Positions 26,179 through 34,739 of a stretch of DNA of 64,000 bases are shown here, one piece after another. The first letter of the stretch is position 1; every line of letters starts with the position of its first letter. The notes beneath the pieces were generated by a model. The model worked only from the letters and a program-made list of their open reading frames with translations, had not been told where the DNA came from and did no database searches. This stretch comes from Aminobacter aminovorans (GTDB lineage Bacteria; Pseudomonadota; Alphaproteobacteria; Rhizobiales; Rhizobiaceae). The stretch spans positions 1,296,501 through 1,360,500 of the forward strand of contig NZ_UFSM01000001.1 in assembly GCF_900445235.1 (NCBI RefSeq), read 5' to 3'. A program made the translations under genes and the position numbers.

Positions 26179-27189
26179 ATGGCCAATGTTGCCAAGCTTC
26201 CAGCCAAGATGCTCGCGGTGGCGATTTCGCAGCCGGGCGGGCCGCGCGTGCTCAAGGCCGAGAAGCGCGACCTGCCTGAACTCGGCCAGGGCGAGATCCT
26301 GATCCGCGTGCATGCGGCCGGCGTCAACCGGCCCGACGTGTTGCAGCGCAAGGGCGCCTATCCCGCGCCGCCGGGCGCCTCCGAACTGCCCGGGCTCGAA
26401 GTGTCGGGCGAGGTGGCAGCCGTCGGCGACAGTGCCACGCGCTGGCGCATCGGCGATGCGATCTGCGCGCTGACGCCGGGCGGCGGTTATGCCGAATACG
26501 CCAAGGTGCACGAGACCAACGCGCTGCCCATGCCCACGGGCTTCACCTTCACCGAAGCAGCCGCCGTGCCCGAAACCTTCTTCACCGTCTGGCATAACGT
26601 CTTCGAGCGTGGCGCGCTCAAACCAGGCGAGACGCTGCTCATCCATGGCGGCTCGTCGGGCATCGGCACGACGGCGATCCAACTCGCCTCGGCCTTCGGC
26701 GCCTATGTCATCGTCACCGCCGGTTCCGAGGACAAGTGCGCTGCCTGCCTGAAGCTCGGGGCCGATCGCGCCATCAACTACCGGAACGAAGACTTCGTCC
26801 AGGCGGTAAAGGACGCTACCGGCGGCAAGGGCGCCGACGTCATCCTCGACATGGTCGGCGGCGACTATGTCGGCCGAAATTACAATGCTGCCGCCGTAGA
26901 CGGCCGCATCGTCCAGATCGCAACGCAAGGCGGGGCGGTGGCGAGTGCCGACTTCTCTAAGCTGATGGTCAAGAGGCTGACCCATACCGGCTCGACGCTC
27001 AGGCCACGCACCAACGAGTTCAAGGGCGCGATCGCGGCAGCGCTCGAGGCCCAAGTGTGGCCGTTGCTCGCTGTCCGCCGCGTCGCACCCGTCATGGACA
27101 TGATCTTCCCACTCAAGGAAGCCTGGCGGGCGCATGAGCGCATGGAAGAGGGCGAGCATATCGGCAAGATCGTGCTGGACGTGGGCTGA
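26179..27189 (+). CDS. NAD(P)H quinone oxidoreductase, PIG3 family
   Basis: The 336-residue zinc-independent MDR-superfamily enzyme shows VHAAGVNRPDVLQRKGAYPAPPGASELPGLEVSGEV, PMPTGFTFTEAAAVPETFFTVWHNVF, LLIHGGSSGIGTTAIQLASAFGA and LGADRAINYRNEDF. It lacks the structural zinc cysteines, as expected for quinone reductases of the TIGR02824/PIG3 group. It probably detoxifies quinones with NADPH in the cytoplasm. Confidence 0.93.
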   Translation: MANVAKLPAKMLAVAISQPGGPRVLKAEKRDLPELGQGEILIRVHAAGVNRPDVLQRKGAYPAPPGASELPGLEVSGEVAAVGDSATRWRIGDAICALTPGGGYAEYAKVHETNALPMPTGFTFTEAAAVPETFFTVWHNVFERGALKPGETLLIHGGSSGIGTTAIQLASAFGAYVIVTAGSEDKCAACLKLGADRAINYRNEDFVQAVKDATGGKGADVILDMVGGDYVGRNYNAAAVDGRIVQIATQGGAVASADFSKLMVKRLTHTGSTLRPRTNEFKGAIAAALEAQVWPLLAVRRVAPVMDMIFPLKEAWRAHERMEEGEHIGKIVLDVG

Positions 27190-27282
27190 GGGGCCTTCGG
27201 CCTCGCCGCGTCTCCCCGGCGCTTCCAAGGAAGCCTTTACCGCGCCAAGCCCAGGAACTCATCGCCCGTCATGGGCGCGGCC

Positions 27283-28083
27283 TCAGGCAACGATGCCGCG
27301 CACGGCCCAGGCGATATTGGCAAAGGAGCGCTGACCGTCGGGGCGGCCGGCCTCGTAGGCATCGCGCACGGCAGCTTCGGCGCGCACCTTCTCTGCCTGG
27401 TCGAGCGTGGCGACAAATTTGCCGATCGGACCTTCGCCCGCGCCGATGGGCGCCCAGAGATCGCCGAAGTCAGCATAGTCCATGCGCAGCAAAAGCTGGG
27501 TTTCCTCGACGCGTGACAGCCCTTGTGCAAGGAAGGCGGCTTTCATCTCGCCCGGCTGCATCATCGGCTGGAAACAATAGCGGGCGCGTAGTTGCCGGCC
27601 GGCTTCGCCGAGCGCAGCCAGCGTGTCGACCGCCATGCGCATGCCGGGCATGCCGCCATAATGATCCCACACCGTGGCCGCGACCACCCCGCCCGGCCGT
27701 GTCACCCTGGCCATCTCCGCGATCGCCTTTGGCGCCTCGGGCACGAAATGCAGCACCAGCAGCGCCAGCGTGCGGTCGAAGTTGTTGTCCTCGAAGGGCA
27801 GGGCGCAGGCATCGGCCTGACTGATCTTTATGCGTGGGTCCGTGTTGTGCGCCTGAGCTGTCGCGACAAAGACCGGCGAGAAGTCGATGGCCGCGATTTC
27901 CTTGAGATTTGCGGCCTTGGCCAGTGCGAAGGTCAGGCTGCCGGTGCCACAGCCGACGTCGAGCACCTTCTCGCCATCGGCGAGACCGGCAAAGTTGATG
28001 AATGGCACCGCGAGTTTCTGGCTCCAGCGGCCCATCAACTGCTCATAGCCGGCCGCATCCTGCACGTTGAAGCTTGACGTCAT
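27283..28083 (-). CDS. Class I SAM-dependent methyltransferase
   Basis: The 266-residue protein has motif I VLDVGCGTGSLTFALAKAAN (near residue 40), SQADACALPFEDNNFDRTLALLVLHFVPE and MARVTRPGGVVAATVWDHYGG. It belongs to the ubiE/COQ5-like methyltransferase_11 group; the substrate is unknown. A second, related methyltransferase is at 43086-43889. It is convergent with the quinone oxidoreductase. Confidence 0.9.
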   Translation of the reverse strand: MTSSFNVQDAAGYEQLMGRWSQKLAVPFINFAGLADGEKVLDVGCGTGSLTFALAKAANLKEIAAIDFSPVFVATAQAHNTDPRIKISQADACALPFEDNNFDRTLALLVLHFVPEAPKAIAEMARVTRPGGVVAATVWDHYGGMPGMRMAVDTLAALGEAGRQLRARYCFQPMMQPGEMKAAFLAQGLSRVEETQLLLRMDYADFGDLWAPIGAGEGPIGKFVATLDQAEKVRAEAAVRDAYEAGRPDGQRSFANIAWAVRGIVA

Positions 28084-28956
28084 CGAAGCCTCCTATGCCT
28101 GGAGGCAGGGTAGGCCTTGGCGGGGGGAATGGGAAGGTGTCCATCGACCGAACTGCGATGCCGATCTGCGCCCCATTTCGGCCGTTCGGACATCGGCTGC
28201 AAGTCGCCAAAAGCAGACGTCAATCCGCCGGCAAGCCTGGCACATCGAACGACGCAGTAGAGAAGTCGAGGGTGTGATCGATTTTGGCCTGCAGCTCGCC
28301 CAAGAGAACGGTACTTTGTCCCATCACGCCGATCCGCTCGGTTTTCTGTCGGGCGTGCTCGCCACGGAAGGCCATGAGACGGAGTCCGATAGAAGGCAGG
28401 TTATCTTTGCCCCTTCTTCATCCATCCGGCAGGAATTCGTGAATTGCGTGAACGGGTGCTGACCCTGATTTCTCGCTTCTTACCCACACATATCCCGCAG
28501 TGGGCGCCAAGGCCGTGCAAGCACTTCATACCGCCTTGAGATTCCCCATGGGCATGATGGGTGCCGACCCCGGCCCGGAAAACCGAAAGCAATGGACCTC
28601 GCAATCGCGGAGGCGATGCGACATTTGCTTTCATGGAATTCATGAACTGGTGGCGTGGCGCCGTTGTGGTTGTGTTCGAAGCGGCCTCCGAATTACTGTC
28701 TTGGCTTACCGGCCCGCGTCCTGCGCTTAGGGACCCAGAACGAGGACTGCGTCAAGAGTACGCATCAGACCCTCGGCCGCTCGCTTCCATCTGGATATGG
28801 AATGGCGCTACGGCGACAACTGACAGCAGCTTCCTGGCTGGACGTCCAATATCAGAAACTGCGATTGGGTTGCGACCCAACAGCCCCTCTCAAATTGCTG
28901 GCCCGCGACCCGCGGCATGCCTATTTAGCTGGTAACCTGAACAAGCCCGAGATGTC
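28084..28956. other. Long gap without a supported gene
   Basis: About 870 bp lie between the methyltransferase and selO. Short open frames exist on both strands, for example one starting at 28634 (MEFMNWWRGAVVVVFEAASE), but none has a good ribosome binding site, codon pattern or recognisable family. Base composition is more even than in flanking genes. It may be decayed sequence. Confidence 0.5.
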
Positions 28957-30435
28957 ATGCGCAGTCCCCGGTTCCAACACACCTATGCCGCCGACCTCCC
29001 CGAACGGCTTTACGCCCGTCCTGATCCATCCTCGGTTTCGACACCGCATCTGGTTGAACTGAATGAAACACTGGCGACGCAACTAGGCCTCGACATCGTC
29101 TGGTTGCGCAGTCCTGACGGCATCGAAATGCTGGCCGGAAACCGCTTCCCCGGTGATGTGCGCCCCATCGCCCAGGCCTATGCGGGTCACCAGTTCGGCA
29201 ACTTCGTGCCGCAGCTTGGCGACGGTCGCGCCGTCCTCGTCGGAGAGTTGCTCGATACCAGCGGCCAATTGCGCGACGTTCAATTGAAGGGCTCCGGTCC
29301 GACCCGGTTTTCCCGCAATGGCGATGGGCGCGCAGCGCTCGGACCGATGATGCGCGAGTACATCGTCAGCGAGGCGATGCACGCACTCGCCATTCCAACC
29401 ACGCGAACCCTGTCGCTGGTTGCCACTGGCGAGCACGTCTACCGCGAGACCAGGCTTCCCGGAGCGCTGATAGCGCGCGTTGCCGCCAGCCACATCCGCG
29501 TCGGCACGTTCCAGTACCTTGCCGCACGGGAAGACATCGACGGCCTGAGGGCGCTGGCGGATTACGCAATTGCGCGGCACTATCCGCATCTCGCCGAAGT
29601 CCCCCGTCGCTACCTTGGGTTCCTCAATGCCGTCGTAGCAGCACAGGCGAAGCTGGTGGCGCAGTGGATGCTGGTCGGCTTTATCCATGGCGTCCTCAAT
29701 ACCGACAACGTCGCAATTTCTGGCGAGACGATCGATTATGGTCCATGTGCGTTCATGGACGCCTATCATCCGGCGACTGTGTTCAGTTCCATCGACCGTC
29801 AAGGCCGCTACGCCTTTGCAAACCAGCCCCGCATCACCGTCTGGAACCTGGCGCGACTGGCCGAAGCGCTGCTGCCCATTCTGGGAGGCGAAGCAGGCGG
29901 AGACGATGAGGGCCTTGAGCAGGCGAAAGCGGTGATCGGGTCGTTCCAGGCACGCTACGAGGCTGCGTTTAATGAAGGCATCCGCCACAAGATCGGGCTG
30001 TTTACCGAACAGCCTGAAGACCTTGAGCTCGCGGCCGGAATGCTTGACCTGATGGCGCGCAACGGGGCGGATTTCACCCTTACATTTCGCGATCTCGCGC
30101 ATGAGGTCGACGGCGTCGGCCGAGTCCGCAACCACTTCATCGACCCTACTGCCTTCGACAGCTGGGCTTTGCGCTGGCGTGAACGGCTGGCTCGCGAGCC
30201 GGAGAATGCAGCCGACCGCACGGCTCGGATGCGCACCGTGAACCCGAAGTACATAGCACGCAATCACCGTGTCGAAGCTGCCATCGCCGCCGCCACCGAT
30301 GAAGGCGACTTTGGCCCTTTCCAGAGCTTGCTCACTGTGCTGGCGCGCCCGTTCGACGAGCAGCCCGAGATGGAGGAATACGCGCAGCCACCAAAAGACG
30401 AAGAGCGCGTCCTGCAGACATTCTGCGGTACGTAA
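28957..30435 (+). CDS. selO: Protein adenylyltransferase SelO (YdiU)
   Basis: The 492-residue pseudokinase-fold AMPylase contains IAQAYAGHQFGNFVPQLGDGRAVLVGELL, DVQLKGSGPTRFSRNGDGRAALGPMMREYIVSEAMHALAIPTTRTLSLV, FIHGVLNTDNVAISGETIDYGPCAFMDAY and the C-terminal LQTFCGT. The terminal Cys occupies the place of the redox Cys/selenocysteine motif of SelO. Family members transfer AMP to Ser/Thr/Tyr of redox proteins. The gene stands alone after a long non-coding stretch. Confidence 0.96.
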   Translation: MRSPRFQHTYAADLPERLYARPDPSSVSTPHLVELNETLATQLGLDIVWLRSPDGIEMLAGNRFPGDVRPIAQAYAGHQFGNFVPQLGDGRAVLVGELLDTSGQLRDVQLKGSGPTRFSRNGDGRAALGPMMREYIVSEAMHALAIPTTRTLSLVATGEHVYRETRLPGALIARVAASHIRVGTFQYLAAREDIDGLRALADYAIARHYPHLAEVPRRYLGFLNAVVAAQAKLVAQWMLVGFIHGVLNTDNVAISGETIDYGPCAFMDAYHPATVFSSIDRQGRYAFANQPRITVWNLARLAEALLPILGGEAGGDDEGLEQAKAVIGSFQARYEAAFNEGIRHKIGLFTEQPEDLELAAGMLDLMARNGADFTLTFRDLAHEVDGVGRVRNHFIDPTAFDSWALRWRERLAREPENAADRTARMRTVNPKYIARNHRVEAAIAAATDEGDFGPFQSLLTVLARPFDEQPEMEEYAQPPKDEERVLQTFCGT

Positions 30436-30734
30436 TTGCGGCTACAGTACAGGCCGAATGAGATGGGTGCTGTCTGATCGTTTAACCATGCATGGTTCGG
30501 CGAGAATGGGAGAGGAATGGCAGCTATTGCCGTCTGTTGGGGGCGGAAACCGTCTCTGGGATCGACGCGCTTTTTTGCCGGCAGTTGTCGCACATCAGTG
30601 GCTCGAAACCGGACTGTCAGCCGACGGGCCAAACAGCTCGTGGGTACGTCGGCGAAACTTGTCCACCTCTCGCATTAGCTGACGCGGCCCGCCAGTGCTG
30701 TTGCATTGGCACCGCCTCAGGTCGAAAATGCCTT
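30436..30734. other. Intergenic region with a 14-bp perfect palindrome
   Basis: This 299-bp gap holds AACCATGCATGGTT at 30484-30497, a perfect palindrome 48 bp after the selO stop and 238 bp before the acetyltransferase start. Nothing else was recognised. It could be a regulator site. Confidence 0.5.
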
Positions 30735-31301
30735 ATGGAATCAGTCCGATTTCCTAAGCTCACGACGCCAAGGCTCGTGCTCCGGGCGCCGAGTGAACGG
30801 GATATCCCAGCATGGTTTGCGCGCGCGACGGATGTCGAGTCCGCCTCCCTTGCCGGCGATCCCGATCCGGCAGACATAAGCGCAGGCGCGCAATGGTTCG
30901 CCCGTTCGCGTCAGCGGTTCGCTGACGGCAAGGCGATCAAGTGGTCCATAGACCAAGTGGGAGTATCTGACGCAATCGGGACGATCACCCTGTCTTTCGG
31001 CGCAACCGACGCCAAGACAGCCGCATTGGGATTTGTGCTGGCGCGTGCGCATTGGGGGCAGGGACTGGGCAGCGAGGCGGCGCGCGAAGTCCTCCGCTAC
31101 GCCTTTGAAAGTCTGACGATTCAACAGGTGACGGCCGAGGCGGTTGTGCGCAATTTCGCGTCGCTGCGTATTTTGGCGAAGCTCGGCTTCAAACACATCG
31201 AAAGCTACATTGATGAGTCCGACGGCGAGCGCTGCGAGCGGCTTGCACTCGATGGACACATCGGAAAGGCACTCTTGTCGAGCAACAAGATGCCGGACTG
31301 A
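30735..31301 (+). CDS. GNAT family N-acetyltransferase (RimJ/RimL type)
   Basis: The 188-residue protein begins with PKLTTPRLVLRAPSERDIPAWF, typical of the ribosomal-protein-acetyltransferase-like group, and has the acetyl-CoA loop RAHWGQGLGSEAAREVLRYAFESL and AVVRNFASLRILAKLGFKHIE. The substrate is unknown. The start at 30735 (MESVRF) matches the family; upstream open frame is not conserved-looking. Confidence 0.9.
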   Translation: MESVRFPKLTTPRLVLRAPSERDIPAWFARATDVESASLAGDPDPADISAGAQWFARSRQRFADGKAIKWSIDQVGVSDAIGTITLSFGATDAKTAALGFVLARAHWGQGLGSEAAREVLRYAFESLTIQQVTAEAVVRNFASLRILAKLGFKHIESYIDESDGERCERLALDGHIGKALLSSNKMPD

Positions 31302-31599
31302 TAGGCTTTGATCCATCCGCCAACAGCGATTGTTTGTGCTGTTTGGATACGTAGAGAGCTCGCGAAACGTCCGCTTGCGGGTGACTTCAGCCTACCGGGT
31401 TGACCGGCAGCTCACGGCCCCGCCCCTGCCACTCGGCGGCGCGCCGCATGTCGGCCGTACCGAACTCTATCGGCGCTTCAGCTTCAAGCACACCGCCATA
31501 TTGCGCGCCCCGTGAGAGCCTCTGGCAAAAAAATGAGTTCGATTGTCGGCAGACGCACTGTTTGTTCGTCCTAGGGGAGCTCAATGAATGGAGGTGACC

Positions 31600-32043
31600 A
31601 TGCCCAACACTTTAAAGCTGCACCGGGTCTTTGCCACGAAACCCGAAAAGATCTACCGCGCATTTCTGGAACCCGACGCGATTGCGAGTTGGCTCCCGCC
31701 CTTCGGCTTTACCTGTACGGTCCATGAGCTCGAGGCGCGGGAAGGCGGCAAGCACAGAATGTCCTTCCGAAACTTCGCCACCGGGCAAAGCCATTCTTTC
31801 GGCGGCACTTATCTGAAACTCGTTCCCGGCGAGACGCTCGTCTATAGCGATGTCTTCGATGATCCGAACCTTCCGGGCGAGATGAAAGTGACGGTCACGC
31901 TAAGGGCCGTCTCCGTCGGAACTGACATGACGGTGGTTCAGGAGAACGTGCCCGATCTGATCCCCGTCGAGGCATGCTACCTCGGCTGGCAAGAGTCCCT
32001 GCGCAAGCTTGCCAAACTCGTCGAACCCGAAATCACGCAATGA
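31600..32043 (+). CDS. SRPBCC (AHSA1-type) domain protein
   Basis: The 147-residue protein has the START-like fold pattern LHRVFATKPEKIYRAFLEPDAIASWLPPFGFTCTVHELEAREGGKHRMSF and YLGWQESLRKLAKLVEPE. GGAGGTG precedes the ATG at 31600. The ligand is unknown. It is followed after 46 bp by a second SRPBCC gene. The 298 bp upstream of 31600 show no feature. Confidence 0.9.
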   Translation: MPNTLKLHRVFATKPEKIYRAFLEPDAIASWLPPFGFTCTVHELEAREGGKHRMSFRNFATGQSHSFGGTYLKLVPGETLVYSDVFDDPNLPGEMKVTVTLRAVSVGTDMTVVQENVPDLIPVEACYLGWQESLRKLAKLVEPEITQ

Positions 32044-32089
32044 ACTGCCCGCGAAATCTCATCCAACTGGGACAACAAGGATTCCAAAA

Positions 32090-32503
32090 GTGACCATCCA
32101 GCAGATCACCATTGCCACCACGATTGCGGCGCCGATCGAGCGCGTCTGGGAGGCCTACACGACACCCGCTGACATCACGCAGTGGAATTTCGCTTCCGAC
32201 GACTGGTGTTGCCCAAGCGCCGAAGCTGACCTGAGGGTCGGCGGTCGCTACAAGGCGCGCATGGAAGCCAAGGACGGCAGTTTCGGTTTCGACTTCGAGG
32301 CAGTGTACGACGAGATCGAACCGTACAAGGCCATCACATTAGCGATGGGCGACGGGCGCAAGGCGCGGACGATATTTGATGCCACCGAAAATGGCACGAA
32401 GGTGACCACGATGTTCGATGCCGAGACGCAGAATTCCATCGAGATGCAGCGCGACGGCTGGCAGGCGATCCTGAACAATTTCCGCAGTTATGTTGAAAAG
32501 TGA
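32090..32503 (+). CDS. SRPBCC (AHSA1-type) domain protein
   Basis: The 137-residue protein starts with GTG at 32090 (VTIQQITIATTIAAPIERVW), preceded by AAGGA. Its core, AYTTPADITQWNFASDDWCCPSAEADLRVGGRYKARM and the C-terminal RDGWQAILNNFRSYVEK, is typical of DUF1801-less AHSA1/SRPBCC proteins. It forms a two-gene unit with the preceding SRPBCC gene. Confidence 0.9.
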   Translation: MTIQQITIATTIAAPIERVWEAYTTPADITQWNFASDDWCCPSAEADLRVGGRYKARMEAKDGSFGFDFEAVYDEIEPYKAITLAMGDGRKARTIFDATENGTKVTTMFDAETQNSIEMQRDGWQAILNNFRSYVEK

Positions 32504-32711
32504 CGCCACTTCGGCCGACCGACGCCATGCCTTGCGCTTCCAGGCACTCTAAGGGTCCTTTGTTGCCTTCAAGCGTCCCGGGAATGACTGACTGGCACCG
32601 TTCCCGATCGAGACGATCGGGGGCGTTTCTCGCTGGGATCTGGAAATTTTTTCCACCTGGCAAGCTGTTTTGTGAGTTTGCGATTTGGACGACATTTTGG
32701 AGATTGGACAC

Positions 32712-33149
32712 ATGGCGCTCAAACGGATGGACAATGTAGGAATCGTCGTCGATGACCTCGAAGGGGCGATTGATTTCTTTCGCGAGCTCGGCCTCGAGCT
32801 CGAAGGGCGGGCCATGATCGAAGGAGAATGGGCCGGACTTGTCACTGGACTGGGCGATCAACGGGTCGAGATCGCCATGATGCGCACACCGGACGGCCAC
32901 AGCCGGCTCGAGCTCTCCCGCTTCCTGGTGCCGGAAGTCGTCGGAGATCACCGCAACGCCCCGGTCAACGCGCTTGGCTACCTCCGCGTCATGTTCACCG
33001 TGGACGACATCAACGAGACGCTTGAAAGGCTTCGCCATCGCGGGGCGCAGCTCGTAGGCGAAGTCGTCGACTATAAAGACGCGTATCGGCTCTGCTACAT
33101 CCGCGGGCCCGGAGGGCTGCTCATCGGGCTCGCCCAAGAACTTAAATAA
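32712..33149 (+). CDS. VOC (glyoxalase/bleomycin-resistance) family protein
   Basis: The 145-residue protein has paired beta-alpha-beta units: MDNVGIVVDDLEGAIDFFRELGLELEGRAMIEGEW and LGYLRVMFTVDDINETLERLRHRGAQLVGEVVDYKDAYRLCYIRGPGG. The substrate is unknown; members bind metal and act on glutathione adducts or aromatic substrates. It lies 208 bp after the SRPBCC pair on the same strand. Confidence 0.9.
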   Translation: MALKRMDNVGIVVDDLEGAIDFFRELGLELEGRAMIEGEWAGLVTGLGDQRVEIAMMRTPDGHSRLELSRFLVPEVVGDHRNAPVNALGYLRVMFTVDDINETLERLRHRGAQLVGEVVDYKDAYRLCYIRGPGGLLIGLAQELK

Positions 33150-33532
33150 GCGCAAGAGGCAATATCAAAGGCTGCAATCTCTGCGAAGACGGTTGCCGCA
33201 TGGCAGCTATCCCCTGACCGGCCGAAAGAGCGGACCAACCGCTTGCGTTTCCTTAGTGAGCGCTCAGGTGCCGCCGCTTAGGCGGCTTGCTGCGCCGTCG
33301 CTTCGGACCCGCCCAAGGCAATGTGCCGGACGCATATGCGAGCAAAGACTTTGAGGCACGTGGGCGGGCGGCTTGTACCGACAGCCGTTTCCCGTATGCA
33401 CGGGCTGCCTACGTTGTCCTAGGGGGCGTTGTACTAGGGGGCGTCGTGCTAGGGTCGTTGTGCTAGGGTCGCGGTTTGAAGTCGGCGGCGTCTCTGCCGC
33501 CTCAGGCATATGCACGGGCTTGGACAAGGGAA
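33150..33532. other. Intergenic region upstream of rsgA
   Basis: This 383-bp gap holds no gene. Its notable content is a four-copy CTAGGG-type tandem repeat at 33412-33469, described separately, just before the rsgA ribosome binding site. Confidence 0.6.
33412..33469. repeat. Four-copy tandem repeat (14-15 bp) upstream of rsgA
   Basis: The units are CGTTGTCCTAGGGGG, CGTTGTACTAGGGGG, CGTCGTGCTAGGGT and CGTTGTGCTAGGGT, end to end. It ends 64 bp before the rsgA start, in the leader or promoter region, so copy-number changes could alter expression. Confidence 0.9.
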
Positions 33533-34528
33533 ATGGCATTGACAGAACCGACACACAAGGCAGCGCTCATCGGGTTGGGTTGGTCTTCCTTCTTTGGTGA
33601 CCAGGTCGGCGAAGACGAGGCCAGCCTTGTTCCCGTTCGCATCGCCCATGTCCATCGCGCGCGAATGAGCGGGCAATCCATCAATGGCGCGGTCGATCTC
33701 ATTCTGCCGGCCAACAGTATCAGCGGCGATTATGCGGTGGGCGATTTCGTGCTCGCCGACCCAGGCGATTTCCTCGTGCGACGGCGGCTCGCGCGCGCTT
33801 CGCTTCTCACCCGGCGTATGGCGGACGGCAGCACACAGCTGTCCGGCGCCAATATCGACACGCTCTTCATTGTCACCTCCTGCAATGGCGATTTCAACGT
33901 GCCACGGCTCGAGCGCTATCTCGCCATGGCAGGCCAGGCTGAAATCGCGCCAGTCCTTGTTCTGACCAAGGCCGACACGGCCAATGACGCCGCCCCCTTT
34001 CTCGCGCAAGCAGCCGAGTTGGCGCGCGACCTGCCGGTGGTGGTCGTCGATCCGCGAGCGCCCGACGCATTGGCAAAGCTGCAGACCTGGTTTGGCGTGG
34101 GCAAGACGGTGGCGCTGACCGGGTCGTCGGGGGTAGGCAAGTCGACGCTGGTCAACACGCTAGCCGCCTCGGGCGGCGCCACAGCCCAACTCACCGGCGC
34201 CATTCGAGTCCATGATTCAACTGGGCGGCACACGACGACGGCGCGCTCGCTCCATCCGGTCGCAGGCGGCGGGTGGGTGCTCGATTCTCCCGGGATTCGC
34301 ACGTTGCATCTGGGCGAGATGGCCGAGGGGCTGGATGTGGTGTTCGCCGAAATCATCGAACTGGCGACCCAATGCAAGTTCAATGATTGCACGCACTCCC
34401 ATGAGCCTTCCTGCGCCGTGCTCGCCGCCCTTGCGCGTGGCAGCATCGATGCCAAGCGGTTTTCGCGCTGGCGTAAGTTGCATGATGAAAACACTGCCGC
34501 CAGCGCGCCGAAGCGCGGCCGTCGCTGA
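33533..34528 (+). CDS. rsgA: Ribosome small subunit-dependent GTPase A
   Basis: The 331-residue circularly permuted GTPase has an N-terminal OB-like region, LVLTKADTAND (G4), GSSGVGKSTLVNTL (G1), DSTGRHTTTARSLHPVAGGGWVLDSPGIRTL (G2/G3), and a C-terminal zinc knuckle CKFNDCTHSHEPSCAV. It assists 30S subunit maturation. AAGGG precedes the ATG at 33533. Confidence 0.95.
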   Translation: MALTEPTHKAALIGLGWSSFFGDQVGEDEASLVPVRIAHVHRARMSGQSINGAVDLILPANSISGDYAVGDFVLADPGDFLVRRRLARASLLTRRMADGSTQLSGANIDTLFIVTSCNGDFNVPRLERYLAMAGQAEIAPVLVLTKADTANDAAPFLAQAAELARDLPVVVVDPRAPDALAKLQTWFGVGKTVALTGSSGVGKSTLVNTLAASGGATAQLTGAIRVHDSTGRHTTTARSLHPVAGGGWVLDSPGIRTLHLGEMAEGLDVVFAEIIELATQCKFNDCTHSHEPSCAVLAALARGSIDAKRFSRWRKLHDENTAASAPKRGRR

Positions 34529-34739
34529 AGTTATGACGCCATGCGACCGCCATGAGGCCGGCCGCCACATATCGCTCTCTGACGGCATCGCTTCGAATCC
34601 AGACAGTCTCCTTCCGGCCCCAAGCAGGACATGGCTACATCGCCCTACTAGGGTAATTCTTCGCCAAACAGGCACGTCGTTCCCTTCTGACCGGTCCGCG
34701 ACTATGGTGGCACCAATTTCTGGCCAGTATTGACCCCAC

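Noticed and set aside
28067..28462. 131-residue plus-strand open frame in the selO upstream gap
   Set aside because: Starts inside the methyltransferase 5' region, lacks a good ribosome binding site and resembles no family I know.
33412..33469. Possible CRISPR array
   Set aside because: Units are 14-15 bp and directly abut without spacers, so it is a simple tandem repeat; no cas gene is present.
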